Below, piece after piece: positions 1 to 8,385 of a stretch of 27,325 nucleotides of DNA. Under the pieces are notes generated by a model. The model was not told the DNA's origin, did no database searches, and saw only the letters and a list, made by a program, of their open reading frames with translations. Origin of the DNA: CALMKX01 sp044869955 (GTDB lineage Bacteria > Acidobacteriota > Thermoanaerobaculia > Multivoradales > SZUA-115); the NCBI GenBank assembly GCA_044869955.1, contig JBIOYC010000318.1, forward strand, positions 1 through 27,325, read 5' to 3'. The position numbers and the translations under genes are program-made. Numbering within the stretch: position 1 is the stretch's first letter; every line of letters begins with the position of its first letter.

Positions 1-231
1 CACCTCGAAGTCGCCGCCTGCGACGAGGCGAGCGGCCGGCTCGGAACGGATGTCGAGCTGGTGGAAGGGCAGCCCGGGGGGCAGGTTCTCCGCCCGGCCG
101 GTCGAGAGGTCGTCCAGCACGGCCACGTCGTGGCCGGCCGCAGCCAGGGCCTCGGCGAGGTGGGAGCCGATGAAGCCGGCACCGCCGGTGACCAGGATCC
201 TGCGCTTCGAGCCGTCTCTGGGGCCATTCAT
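1..231 (-). CDS. NAD-dependent sugar-nucleotide epimerase/dehydratase, N-terminal part (partial)
   Basis: The ATG at 231 opens 77 residues that run off the left window edge. The protein begins MNGPRDGSKRRILVTGGAGF, so the Rossmann glycine motif (GxxGxxG in TGGAGFIG) starts about 14 residues in, followed by SHLAEALAAAGHDVAVLDDLSTG. This is the NAD-binding start of extended short-chain dehydrogenases of the GalE/UDP-glucose 4-epimerase type. The catalytic YxxxK lies outside the window, so substrate and reaction (4-epimerase, 4,6-dehydratase or decarboxylase) cannot be told. It is divergent from the membrane protein at 278, with 46 bp between the start codons. Next to polysaccharide genes it probably supplies an activated sugar. 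The family call is firm; the specific activity is open. Confidence 0.85.
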   Translation of the reverse strand, partial: MNGPRDGSKRRILVTGGAGFIGSHLAEALAAAGHDVAVLDDLSTGRAENLPPGLPFHQLDIRSEPAARLVAGGDFEV

Positions 232-262
232 GGGGCGGGCAAGACTAACACCGGCGCGGTGG

Positions 263-277
263 TATCGTCGCGCCCTC
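263..277 (+). promoter_or_regulatory. Possible -10 element for a nearly leaderless transcript
   Basis: In the 46-bp gap between divergent starts, TATCGT (263-268) is the only TAxxxT-like hexamer on the plus strand, and it ends 9 nt before the ATG at 278. No purine-rich ribosome binding site precedes that ATG. The same 9-nt spacing occurs before the plus-strand gene at 19910. Transcription would start a base or two before the ATG. No convincing -35 is seen, so this is weak. Confidence 0.25.
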
Positions 278-2062
278 ATGCACCCGTCGGCAGCCGCCTC
301 CAGGGGCGCACGGCCGCTGGCCCTGGTGGCGGCGGCGATGGTCCTGGTCCCCTACGCCACCCTGACCCTGCCCTTCCGCACCGCCCTGCTGGCGCAGGCC
401 GGAGCCCTCCTCGTCCTGCTCGCGGCCCTGGCCGTCTGGCAGGGCCGAGCTCGCGGCAGCGGCCTCCTCGCGGCCTGGACCTCCCGGCCCGGATGGTGGC
501 GTTGGGGAGTGGGGCTCTGGGCCGCTGCGACCCTGCTCGGTACGGTGGTCGCCCTGGCTCGCGGCAACCCGCCTTCCGCCCTGGCCGGCCAGGTGCTCTC
601 CCTCGCCTTCCTGCCCTTGGGCGCCCTGGTGGCGCGCTCCGGCAGCCGGGATCGCGCTGGCCTCCTGCTGGGCCTGGTCGCGGGGACGGTCGCGGCCGCC
701 CTCTGCCACTTCGGCTACTGGCTGGTGACCGGCGCCGAGGGAGGCAGCCGGTATCGTTTCTTCCTCGCCAACGACGTGTCGGTCGCCGGCATCGTCCTCT
801 TGGCCCTGCTGCTCGCCGGCTCGGCCGTGAACGGGGACGATTCCCGGCGGCGTCTCGGCTTCATCGCCTGCCTGGTGCTCGGCCTCTTCGTGATCGGCTC
901 GGGGGTGCGCGGGCTCTGGCTGGTGGCGCCCGCCGCCTGGCTGCTCTACCGGCGGCTCTCGGGAGAGCCCTGGCGGCTCGGCCGCGGCGCCTGGGTGGCC
1001 GGAACCGCGGCAGCCTTGCTGGGGCTCGCCGGCCTCCTCGCCGTCGTCCACCTCGAGCGCAGCTTCCCCAACCGGCTGCCTTCCGAGCACCCCGGGATCC
1101 CCTTGACCGGCCCCCTCACCAGCCTGGAACCCCTCGGCCACGAGCCGCCCAGCGCGGTCGCCGTGCAATGGCAAGGCGGACAACCGGCACGGGTGGTAAT
1201 CGAGGCGGCCGGTCCCTTCGAGCCTGGGACCTGGCGCCTCTCGGCCACGCTCTCGGGCGGCGATCGCGGGCAGGCCACCGTGGCGCTGCGCTTCCTGGGC
1301 ACCGAGGGGAACGCCGTGGGGTCGGTTGGCTTCAAGGCCCGTCGCCTGCTCGACTGGGCCTCCCGCGAGGCCCTCGCCCCGCTCGATCGGCCCGCGGCCC
1401 GGGCGGTGCTCGAGGTCGGCTCGCTGCCCGGCGCCACCGGCGCCTGGTGCCTGTCGACCGTGCGCCTGGAGCGGGTGGGCCCGGCCCGCCTGGCGCCCTG
1501 GCTGGGCCAGACGGCCTACTCCTTGGCCCGCCTGCGCACCACCTGGCAGGCCTTCTCGGGAGACCCCGCGGCCTGGCAGGGCGACCCCTCCCTCGGCCTG
1601 CGCTGGCTCGAGAGCCGTACCCTCTGGCAGCTCTTCCGCGGCGGCAACCTCACCGAGCAGCTCGGCGGCCGCGGCTTGGGTGCCGTGTTCTCCCTCCCGG
1701 CGGAGGAGGCCGCCCGCCTGGGGGTGTCGGCCGCGCCCCGCAACTACGTCCACAACTTCTACCTCTTCCTGCCGGTGAAGCTCGGCCTGCTGGGAGCGCT
1801 GGCCGTCCTCGCGGCCCTGGCCGTGCTGGTCGCCGGGCTGACGAGAGCGACCCTGGCCAGCCCAAGGGGGGCGGATCGCCGCTTCCTCGCCGCCGGGGCG
1901 GCAGCTCTCGGGGGCTACGTGGTGCTCTCCGTGTCCTCACCCGAGCTGCTCAACTTCCGGGTGACCCCCCTGCTCGGGTTGCTCCTGGGGGTGGCGGGGA
2001 CCGCTCAGGGTGAGCCAGAGCCGGGGGCGGCGAGCCCCCGTTCGGCCAGCAGTTCCCGGTAG
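278..2062 (+). CDS. O-antigen polymerase/ligase-like membrane protein (Wzy/WaaL type) with a large extracytoplasmic insert
   Basis: This is a 594-residue multi-spanning protein. Hydrophobic helices occupy roughly residues 13-55, 78-95, 105-118, 127-150, 166-182, 193-225 and 238-257, and then 500-575. Residues 464-505 carry the typical end-loop pattern of O-antigen polymerases/ligases: GRGLGAVF, then RNYVHNFYLFLPVKLGLLG. Between about 261 and 400 lies a soluble, strand-rich segment (PFEPGTWRLSATLSG and similar), unusually large for the family and probably an extracytoplasmic beta-sandwich. The family joins lipid-linked glycan units to each other or to an acceptor at the outer face of the inner membrane. 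The ATG at 278 is chosen because upstream sequence belongs to the divergent gene and hydrophobic sequence follows closely. The last 58 bp overlap the convergent glycosyltransferase. Whether it is polymerase or ligase cannot be told from sequence. Confidence 0.8.
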   Translation: MHPSAAASRGARPLALVAAAMVLVPYATLTLPFRTALLAQAGALLVLLAALAVWQGRARGSGLLAAWTSRPGWWRWGVGLWAAATLLGTVVALARGNPPSALAGQVLSLAFLPLGALVARSGSRDRAGLLLGLVAGTVAAALCHFGYWLVTGAEGGSRYRFFLANDVSVAGIVLLALLLAGSAVNGDDSRRRLGFIACLVLGLFVIGSGVRGLWLVAPAAWLLYRRLSGEPWRLGRGAWVAGTAAALLGLAGLLAVVHLERSFPNRLPSEHPGIPLTGPLTSLEPLGHEPPSAVAVQWQGGQPARVVIEAAGPFEPGTWRLSATLSGGDRGQATVALRFLGTEGNAVGSVGFKARRLLDWASREALAPLDRPAARAVLEVGSLPGATGAWCLSTVRLERVGPARLAPWLGQTAYSLARLRTTWQAFSGDPAAWQGDPSLGLRWLESRTLWQLFRGGNLTEQLGGRGLGAVFSLPAEEAARLGVSAAPRNYVHNFYLFLPVKLGLLGALAVLAALAVLVAGLTRATLASPRGADRRFLAAGAAALGGYVVLSVSSPELLNFRVTPLLGLLLGVAGTAQGEPEPGAASPRSASSSR

Positions 2063-3192
2063 CTCTGTTTCACCCGTTGGAAGACCCGCTGCTGGTCGAA
2101 CTCGGCGGCGGCCAGGCGCCGTCCTCCCTCGCCCAGGTCTCGGCGAAGCTCGGGGTCCGCCAGCAGGTCGGCGATCGCCGAAGCGAGGGCCGGCACGTCG
2201 CCGAAGGGCACCAGCAAGCCGTTCTCACCTGGCACCACGGCCTCGCGGCAACCACGCACGGCGCTCGCCACCACCGGCACCCCCATCGCCGAGGCCTCCA
2301 TCACCGCCCGCGGGAAGCCCTCGCGGGCCGAGGGCAACACCAGCAGATCGGAGAGGGCGAGCAAGGCCGGGACCTCTTCCCGCTCCCGCCAGCCCAGGAA
2401 GCGACAGCGGGAGGCGATGCCCAGCTGCTCGGCGAACGGCAGGCCGAGGGGGTCGTGAGTGCTCAAGTCCGGCTCCCCCACCACCAGCCAGACGGCCTCG
2501 AGGCCGGCGTCGCTCACCCGCCGGGCGGCGGCCAGGAACTGGTCGAATCCCTTGCTCACGGTCAGCCGGCCGATGAAGGTGACGACCGGCTGGCCGTCCA
2601 GGATCCCCAGCTCTCGCCGCTTCGCCTGGCGAGCCTCGGCGCCGTAGCGCTCGGCCTGGAAGGCCGAGAGGTCGATGCCGTTGCCCAGCCGGCGCACCTT
2701 CGCGGGCGGAGCCACCCGCGCGGCCAGGATCGCCTCGAAGTCCTCGCCGCCCTGGACCAGGATGCGGTGCGAGCACAGGGCGCCCAAGCGCAGGGCGGCG
2801 AAGACCAGCCTGCGCATCCAGGGCCGGGTGTGGTCGGTCACCGGGATGCCGTGGAGGGTGTCCACCACCACCGGCACACCGGCCAGGCGGGCGGCAATCT
2901 GGCCCAGGAAGGCCGCCTTGGGGGTGTGGGTGTGCACGAGGGTGATGCGCTCGCGGCGGAACAGCCGCCAGAGGGCGAGGAGGGCCGCCAGGTCCTGGAG
3001 GGGGGTGACCCGCCGGGTCATGACCACCGCCCGGTGGGGAATGCCGGCTCGCTCGAGGGCGGGCACGTGGGGGCCCGGCGCCGAGACGCCGATCACCTCG
3101 TAGCCCTCGGCGACGAGGCTCCGCAGCTGGTCCAGCAGCAGGTGGTGGAGGGAGAGGTCGAGGGTCGAGACGTGCGCGACTCGCACCGTCAT
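2005..3192 (-). CDS. Family 4 glycosyltransferase (CapM/PglA-like)
   Basis: 395 residues, a normal length for a GT-B fold GT4 enzyme. The N-terminal acceptor domain includes the HTHTPKA motif (residues 88-94) and VVVDTLHGIPVT, both typical of CapM/PglA-type enzymes that add a sugar to undecaprenyl-diphosphate-linked glycans. The donor domain has FIGRLTVSKG (206-215) and the EX7E signature REGFPRAVMEA with E291 and E299. It should act at the cytoplasmic face using a nucleotide sugar, possibly an N-acetylhexosamine. It is the last gene of the minus-strand operon, 13 bp after the 4,6-dehydratase stop. Its C-terminal 58 bp overlap the convergent membrane protein. ATG start at 3192. The family is certain; donor and linkage are not. 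Confidence 0.93.
   Translation of the reverse strand: MTVRVAHVSTLDLSLHHLLLDQLRSLVAEGYEVIGVSAPGPHVPALERAGIPHRAVVMTRRVTPLQDLAALLALWRLFRRERITLVHTHTPKAAFLGQIAARLAGVPVVVDTLHGIPVTDHTRPWMRRLVFAALRLGALCSHRILVQGGEDFEAILAARVAPPAKVRRLGNGIDLSAFQAERYGAEARQAKRRELGILDGQPVVTFIGRLTVSKGFDQFLAAARRVSDAGLEAVWLVVGEPDLSTHDPLGLPFAEQLGIASRCRFLGWREREEVPALLALSDLLVLPSAREGFPRAVMEASAMGVPVVASAVRGCREAVVPGENGLLVPFGDVPALASAIADLLADPELRRDLGEGGRRLAAAEFDQQRVFQRVKQSYRELLAERGLAAPGSGSP
2022..2040. terminator. GC hairpin in the tail-to-tail gene overlap, possible bidirectional terminator
   Basis: CGGGGGC (2022-2028) and GCCCCCG (2034-2040) form a perfect 7-bp stem around a 5-nt loop (GGCGA), inside the 58-bp overlap of two convergent genes. 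Neither side has a clear T-tract, so intrinsic termination would be weak. Such hairpins are also common by chance at this GC content. Confidence 0.35.
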
Positions 3193-3205
3193 GGGTCGGG
3201 CGGGC

Positions 3206-5155
3206 TCAGGTCACCGGCACGGGCCGCGGGACCGGCGCCGGAGCCGGGGCCGCGGGCGATGGGGCCGGCGCCAGCCCCTCGGCCGGGGCCTCGCGATAGG
3301 AGGGGATCAGGCGGCGCAGCCAGGCCAGGGTATCGGCGGCGCTCTCGCTGCGGGCTGCGGCGAGCAGGCGCTCGAGGTCGGCGAGGAAGCCCTCGGCAGG
3401 CGCCGGGCACTCGGCGACCAGGATCTTGTCGGCGATGCGGTGAGTCTGCTCCTCCTCCTCGGTGAGCAGCTCCTCGGCGAGCTTCTCGCCGGGACGCAGA
3501 CCGGTGAAGACGATCGGCACGTCGGTCTCCGGTGCCAGGCCGGCCATGGTGATCAGGTGGCGGGCGAGGTCGAGGATGCGGATCTGTTCGCCCATCTCGA
3601 GGATGCACAGGCTGCCGTAGTCGCCGTAGGCCGCCTTGAGCACCAGCCCCACGGCCTCCGACACGGTCATGAAGTAGCGCCGGACCTCCGGGTGGGTCAC
3701 CGTCACCGGCCCGCCGGCGGCGATCTGCTCGCGGAAGAGCGGCACCACCGAGCCGGCCGAATCGAGGACGTTGCCAAAGCGCACGGCACAGAAGCGGGTG
3801 GCGCTGCCCTGGGCGAGGTGGGTGACCAGCCTCTCTCCCAGCCTCTTGGTGGCGCCCATGACGCTCGACGGCCGGACGGCCTTGTCGGTCGAGATGAAGA
3901 CGAAGCGCTCGGCGCCGTGGGCAATGGCTGCGCGGGCGACGTTCCAGGTACCGAGGACGTTGTTCTTGACCGCCTCGCAGGGAGCCTCTTCCATCAGCGG
4001 CACGTGCTTGTGCGCGGCGGCGTGGAAGACGTCCTGAGGCCGCACCTGGCGAAACAGGCACTCGAGCCGGCCGGCGTCGCGCACGTCGGCGATGTGCGCC
4101 TCGATCGCCGCTCCTGGAAAGTCCCGCGCGAGACGCCTGACCAGCAGGTAGAGGTTGTTCTCGTTCCAGTCGACCAGGGCGACCCGCCTGGCGCCGGCCT
4201 GGAGCAGCTGGCGCACGATCTCCTGGCCGATGCTGCCCGCCCCGCCGGTCACCAGGGCCACCCGGCCGGCGATCGGCATCGCGCCCTCGTGGTTGTCGAA
4301 GACTACCGGCTCGCGGGGCAGCAGGTCCTCGGGAGAGAGGTCCTGGAGCATCGAGGACTGCACCCCCTGGCCGACGTCGAGGAAGGAGATGGGAAGGATC
4401 TTCAGGCTCACCCGCAGGTCGGCCAGCAATGACAGGATCTCGCGCAGGCGGGCCGCCGGCAGCCGGGGGATGGCGATCAGGACCTTGGAGATGCGGTGGC
4501 TGCGCACCAGCTCGGGCAGCTCGGCGATCGAGCCCAGGGTCGGCTTGCCGCCGACGATGGTGCCCAGCTTCCCGGGATCGTCGTCGACCAGGCCGATCAC
4601 CCGGTAGAGGTGGTCGCGGGAGCGCTGGAGGTCGCGCAGCAGCATCTCTCCGGCCGCCCCCGCCCCCACGATCAGGGTGCGCTGGGCGTCCTGGCGGCGG
4701 GCTCGCTCGCGGTCGGCGCGGAACATCCAGGCCAGCCGGGGCGAAAAGCGCAGCACCGCCATCAGCATGGTGGTGATCAGCAGCTCGAGCACCAGCACCG
4801 ACCGCGGCGGTCCCTTCATCTTGAGCAGGAAGAGGGCCGAGGTGAGGAGGCCGGTGCCGAGCAGACCTGCGAGGCCGATGCGCACACCGTCGGTCAGCCC
4901 CGAGAAGCGAAACGACCAGCGGTGCAGGCGCAGCAGGTAGCTCGAGGCCAGGCGGCAGGCGACCAGGACGGCGATCAGGCCGGGCAGGCGCGAGCGGAAG
5001 GGCTCCGCGATGGCGCCCTCGAAGCGCAGCAGCATCGAGATCCAGAGGCTGGCGGCGGCGATCCCCGCGTCCACGCCGAGCACCAGCAGCCGCCGCTGGC
5101 GAGAGGAGAGGTAGAGGCTGCTGGGAAAACGGGGCTTCGTCTCGACCGGGACCAT
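3206..5155 (-). CDS. Membrane-bound UDP-N-acetylhexosamine 4,6-dehydratase (FlaA1/CapD/PglF/WbpM type)
   Basis: 649 residues, the usual size for membrane-anchored CapD/WbpM proteins. Four N-terminal hydrophobic helices lie at about residues 22-45, 57-75, 92-112 and 119-137. A first Rossmann-like CoA-binding-type domain follows (VGAGAAGEML, 163-172). The catalytic SDR domain has TGGAGSIG (303-310), HAAAHKHVPLME (378-389), STDKA (422-426), SVMGATK (431-437) and LRPGEKLAEELL (553-564). Methionine 433 replaces the usual SDR tyrosine ahead of K437, as is known for PglF/WbpM-type dehydratases. The reaction is UDP-GlcNAc to a UDP-4-keto-6-deoxy-HexNAc, the precursor of sugars such as QuiNAc, FucNAc or bacillosamine. 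No aminotransferase or acetyltransferase for bacillosamine is in view. The tail is Ala/Pro-rich low-complexity sequence. It starts 17 bp after the methyltransferase stop. Confidence 0.93.
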   Translation of the reverse strand: MVPVETKPRFPSSLYLSSRQRRLLVLGVDAGIAAASLWISMLLRFEGAIAEPFRSRLPGLIAVLVACRLASSYLLRLHRWSFRFSGLTDGVRIGLAGLLGTGLLTSALFLLKMKGPPRSVLVLELLITTMLMAVLRFSPRLAWMFRADRERARRQDAQRTLIVGAGAAGEMLLRDLQRSRDHLYRVIGLVDDDPGKLGTIVGGKPTLGSIAELPELVRSHRISKVLIAIPRLPAARLREILSLLADLRVSLKILPISFLDVGQGVQSSMLQDLSPEDLLPREPVVFDNHEGAMPIAGRVALVTGGAGSIGQEIVRQLLQAGARRVALVDWNENNLYLLVRRLARDFPGAAIEAHIADVRDAGRLECLFRQVRPQDVFHAAAHKHVPLMEEAPCEAVKNNVLGTWNVARAAIAHGAERFVFISTDKAVRPSSVMGATKRLGERLVTHLAQGSATRFCAVRFGNVLDSAGSVVPLFREQIAAGGPVTVTHPEVRRYFMTVSEAVGLVLKAAYGDYGSLCILEMGEQIRILDLARHLITMAGLAPETDVPIVFTGLRPGEKLAEELLTEEEEQTHRIADKILVAECPAPAEGFLADLERLLAAARSESAADTLAWLRRLIPSYREAPAEGLAPAPSPAAPAPAPVPRPVPVT

Positions 5156-5172
5156 GTCAGCCGGATCTTAGA

Positions 5173-6129
5173 TCAGGCCCGCCGCTCCCCGAGCACCTCG
5201 ATCCACGGCGCCACCACCAGGCTCGCCGGGTGAGCCCAGCGCACCACGGGCCCGGCGACGGCGAGCAGCGCTCGCCTGGCCGGTGAAGCGGTGAAGGCGC
5301 GGCTCAGATCCGGCGGCAGCAGTCGCGCCGCCAGGCCGCAGCCCTCCATCTCGGCGAGCAGCTGGCGGGGCCGGCGCAGGCGTTCGTAGTAAACCCCGGT
5401 CTCGGGGTTCTTGGGCACCTTGCGGTTGGCCGGGGGAACCCGGCCATCCTGCCTCCAGGCGGTCACGGCAGCCTCGATCTCGGCCGGGCCGGCACCGCGG
5501 GTGCCGCGCACCAGACGATCCAGCACCTCTTCCGGCAGCTCCGGCGCCAGATCGCGGATCCGGCCGCGGCGGGCTGGAGCGTAGACCAGGCGGTCGGTGC
5601 GGCTCCACTGGCGGCCGTAGGTGATTCGGTACCAGAGATTGGCGGCGTTGGCGCCGGTGCGGCCGTAGATGCGGCCACCGGGCTCGAGCCAGCGGCCGGC
5701 GAGGCGGTGATAGGCCTCGGAGTCCACGATGTGCTCGAGGAACTCGTTCGAGTAGATACCCCCGAGGCTGCCCGCCGGCAGGTCGACCTCCAGGATGTCC
5801 CGCTCGAGCAGGTGCAGGCGATCCTCCAGACCCAGACGGCCGATGAGGTCGCGGGCCACCTCCAGCCGGAAGGGGTTGAGCTCGACGGCCCAGACCTCGC
5901 GAGCCCCGGCGAGCAGGGCGAGGACGGCGTTCAAGCCCGTTCCGGAGCCGGCGTCGAGCAGGGTCTTGCCGCGGCCGCCGATCAGGTCGACGATGCGCCG
6001 GGTGCGCTCGAAGCGCAGGGCGAGCACCTGCGGGTGACGCCGGATCCGCGATGCGAAGCGCACCTCGGCGGGTCGGCCCTCCGGGCCCACGGCGGCCAAG
6101 AAGGCCGCTTTGACGGTCTCGAGATCCAT
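5173..6129 (-). CDS. Class I SAM-dependent methyltransferase
   Basis: 318 residues from the ATG at 6129. Motif I (LLDAGSGTGLNAV) is at about residues 57-69 and the acidic end of strand 2 (VWAVELNPFRLEVA) follows. A later YSNEFLEHIVDSEAYHRLAGR segment resembles motif II/III of small-molecule and glycan methyltransferases. An alternative ATG at 6153 would add 8 residues and overlap the upstream glycosyltransferase. I prefer 6129 because GGAG sits 7 nt upstream of it and the earlier ATG has no ribosome binding site. In this setting it may O-methylate a sugar of the polysaccharide or its non-reducing end, but the target is inferred only from location. It begins 10 bp after the preceding gene's stop. 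Confidence 0.85.
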   Translation of the reverse strand: MDLETVKAAFLAAVGPEGRPAEVRFASRIRRHPQVLALRFERTRRIVDLIGGRGKTLLDAGSGTGLNAVLALLAGAREVWAVELNPFRLEVARDLIGRLGLEDRLHLLERDILEVDLPAGSLGGIYSNEFLEHIVDSEAYHRLAGRWLEPGGRIYGRTGANAANLWYRITYGRQWSRTDRLVYAPARRGRIRDLAPELPEEVLDRLVRGTRGAGPAEIEAAVTAWRQDGRVPPANRKVPKNPETGVYYERLRRPRQLLAEMEGCGLAARLLPPDLSRAFTASPARRALLAVAGPVVRWAHPASLVVAPWIEVLGERRA

Positions 6130-6139
6130 GAAAACGCTC

Positions 6140-7267
6140 CTATCCTCTCTCATCCAGCAGCCGGTGGTAGATCTCCTCCCAGCGCGCGAGCGTCGCCGGC
6201 AGGCCGTAGCGGGCCCCGACCCCGGCTCGGCCGGCCTCGCCGCGGTCCCGGCGGGCTCCCGCCGGCAAGTCCATCAGGGCGGCCATCGCCGCCGCCAGGG
6301 CCTGCGGGTCGCCCGGCGGCACCAGGCTGCCCGGCTCAGCCTCCGCCAGCACCTCGGGGCAGCCCCCCACCGCCGTGGCTACGGCCGGCAAGCCGGCGGC
6401 CAGGGCTTCGAGCAAGGCGAGGGGAGTACCCTCCCAGGCCGAGCTCATCGCGAAGCCGTCCGCCGCCGCGAGCAGCCGCGGGACGTCCGGGCGCAGGCCG
6501 AGCCAGGTGACGCGCCCCCGCAGCCCCGCCGCCTCGGCCTGGGCGGCGAGGGCCCCGGCCTCCGGACCCTGCCCGGCCACCCAGACGGCGAAGTCTCGGC
6601 CCTCCCCCGCCAGCCGGGCCACGGCGCGGAGCAGGTTGGGGTAGTCCTTCTGCGCCTCGAGCCGGCCCACCGCCAGCCAGACGAAGCGCTCCCCCGCCGC
6701 CAGCTCGGCACGGACCTCCGCCCGCGCGGTCTCCGGGACGCGCAGCCGGTCGAGGTCCACCGAGTTGGGCACCAGGAGGAGCTTCTCCGGCCGCGCCAGG
6801 CCCTGGTCCCGATAACGCTCGAAGCCGGCCCGGCTGACCTGTGTGGTGAGGTCGCAGAGGGGATCCGTCAGCCGGATCAGCCAGCTGCGCAGGCGCCCCC
6901 CTTCGCGGGTGTTCTGGGCGGTCGAGATCACCACCGGCACCGGTGCCAGCAGGCGCACCAGGCGGGCGAGGAGGTTGGCGTGGACCATGAAGCCGTGCAG
7001 CACGGCCGGCCGACGGCGCCGCAGGTGGCCGGCGAGCCGGACCAGGGCCCTGAGGGACGGCCGGCCCCGCGCCATGCCGAGCCCGGTCACGGGCACTCCA
7101 GCGGCCTCCAGCTCCGGCGCCAGGCCTCCCGCTGGCAGCAGCGAGACCACCTCCACCGGCCATCCCTGCCGCGCCAGGCCCGAGGCCAGCTGCACCAGCT
7201 CGCGCTCGGCACCGCCGAAGCCGAGACCGGTGACCAGGAAACAGATAGGGGCGGTGACAGGGCTCAA
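6140..7267 (-). CDS. Family 4 glycosyltransferase, TTG start
   Basis: 375 residues, the normal GT4 length. The N-terminal GFGGAERELVQLASGL (about 16-31) is the acceptor-domain signature of GT4 enzymes. VPNSVD (166-171) and LAVGRLEAQKDYPNLLRA (198-215) open the donor domain, and WEGTPLALLEA carries the EX7E pair E279/E287. The start is set at TTG (7267-7265), which overlaps the stop of the upstream gene as TTGA. GGAGAGG lies about 10 nt upstream, and no in-frame ATG exists until well inside the fold. It is probably translationally coupled to the glycosyltransferase before it. It should transfer a sugar to the growing lipid-linked repeat unit at the cytoplasmic membrane face. Donor sugar unknown. 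Confidence 0.92.
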   Translation of the reverse strand: MSPVTAPICFLVTGLGFGGAERELVQLASGLARQGWPVEVVSLLPAGGLAPELEAAGVPVTGLGMARGRPSLRALVRLAGHLRRRRPAVLHGFMVHANLLARLVRLLAPVPVVISTAQNTREGGRLRSWLIRLTDPLCDLTTQVSRAGFERYRDQGLARPEKLLLVPNSVDLDRLRVPETARAEVRAELAAGERFVWLAVGRLEAQKDYPNLLRAVARLAGEGRDFAVWVAGQGPEAGALAAQAEAAGLRGRVTWLGLRPDVPRLLAAADGFAMSSAWEGTPLALLEALAAGLPAVATAVGGCPEVLAEAEPGSLVPPGDPQALAAAMAALMDLPAGARRDRGEAGRAGVGARYGLPATLARWEEIYHRLLDERG

Positions 7268-8385
7268 TGCCTGGCCTCTCCGGCGCCCAGCCCGAGGGCC
7301 TCGAGATAGCGAGGCAGCAGGCGCTCCAGCGAGAACTCCTCCGCCCGCGCCCGCAGCCGCTCGGGCTCGACGGGCCGTTCGAGGGTCTCCGCCATCGCCG
7401 CCGCCAGCCGCTGCGGGTCCTCCATCGGCACCAGGCGCCCGAACCGCCCGCCGTCGAGGATCTCGGGGCTCGCCCCCGGGCAGTCGGTCGCCACCGGCGA
7501 GCAACCCAAGGCCAGCGCCTCCAGCAGCACGTTGGGCTGACCTTCCCAACGTGAGGGCAGCACGAAGCCCTGGGCGCGAGCCAGGAACGCCGGCAGGGCC
7601 TCGCGGAAGCCGGGCAGGCGCAAGGCTCGCCCGAGACCCAACCGCTTCGCCAGGGCTTCGAGCGGCCGGCGATCCGGCCCCTCGCCGAGGATCACCAGCC
7701 GCGCGGGCAGACCCTGGCGACGCAAGCGGGCGAGGGCCTCGAGCAGCGTCGGGAAATCTTTCTGCTCGCTGAGGCGCCCCGCGGCCACGAACAGGGGACC
7801 CGAGCCCGGCGGCAGGTCGGTGCTCTCGAGCTCGGTGCTCGCCGCCGCCCGCAGCCGCTCGGGCTCGATGGGGTTGGCCAGCACCTGGATCGGCGGTCCC
7901 TCCCCTCCCAGCTCCTCGGCCAGCTCGTCGGCGATGGTCCGCGCGTTGGCCAGCAGCAGGTCGGCCCAGGGGTAGAAGCGGCGGACGAAGGTCGGCATCA
8001 CCAACCCGCGCAGGCTCCCGGAGCGCCCGGCCATCTGGCGGATCGGGCTGCCCTCGCGCAGCACCAGACGCATCGGCACGCCGGCGCGACGCCGGGCCAC
8101 GGCGGCCACCACGTTGGCGTTGGCCAGGGTCGCCATCAACACTTTCGGACGCTCCCGCCGCAGGTAACGGGTCAGGGCCGGCAGGGTGGCGACCACCCGA
8201 TTCGCCGCGAGATCGACCACCCGTACGCCGGCCGGCACGGCGGCGAGGTGGGGACCGACGGCCTGGGCCAGCACCAGGTCGGTCGCCACGCCACGGGCGA
8301 CGAGGGCGCTGGCGAGCAGGACCGTCACCCGCTCCGCCCCTCCGCCCCGCAGGGACGGCACGAAGAACGCCGCCCGCGGGCTCAA
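7264..8385 (-). CDS. Family 4 glycosyltransferase, TTG start
   Basis: 373 residues. Signatures are SLRGGGAERVTVLLASAL (11-28) at the N-terminus, VLANPIEPERL (168-178), FVAAGRLSEQKDFPTLLEAL (199-218), and the EX7E motif WEGQPNVLLEA with E281 and E289. The TTG at 8385-8383 overlaps the stop of the upstream sulfotransferase as TTGA, with GGAG 7 nt upstream on the coding strand. Any earlier in-frame start would run deep into the sulfotransferase. Both this enzyme and the next one begin Met(TTG)-Ser-Pro, but their sequences diverge afterwards, so they are paralogues rather than a recent duplication. Role: one glycosyl transfer in repeat-unit assembly, donor unknown. Confidence 0.92.
   Translation of the reverse strand: MSPRAAFFVPSLRGGGAERVTVLLASALVARGVATDLVLAQAVGPHLAAVPAGVRVVDLAANRVVATLPALTRYLRRERPKVLMATLANANVVAAVARRRAGVPMRLVLREGSPIRQMAGRSGSLRGLVMPTFVRRFYPWADLLLANARTIADELAEELGGEGPPIQVLANPIEPERLRAAASTELESTDLPPGSGPLFVAAGRLSEQKDFPTLLEALARLRRQGLPARLVILGEGPDRRPLEALAKRLGLGRALRLPGFREALPAFLARAQGFVLPSRWEGQPNVLLEALALGCSPVATDCPGASPEILDGGRFGRLVPMEDPQRLAAAMAETLERPVEPERLRARAEEFSLERLLPRYLEALGLGAGEARH

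Noticed and set aside
245..1753. 502-codon open frame antisense to the polymerase-like gene
   Set aside because: Its translation is rich in G, R, Q and A with no domain, and it mirrors third-position GC bias. Similar antisense frames shadow nearly every gene here.
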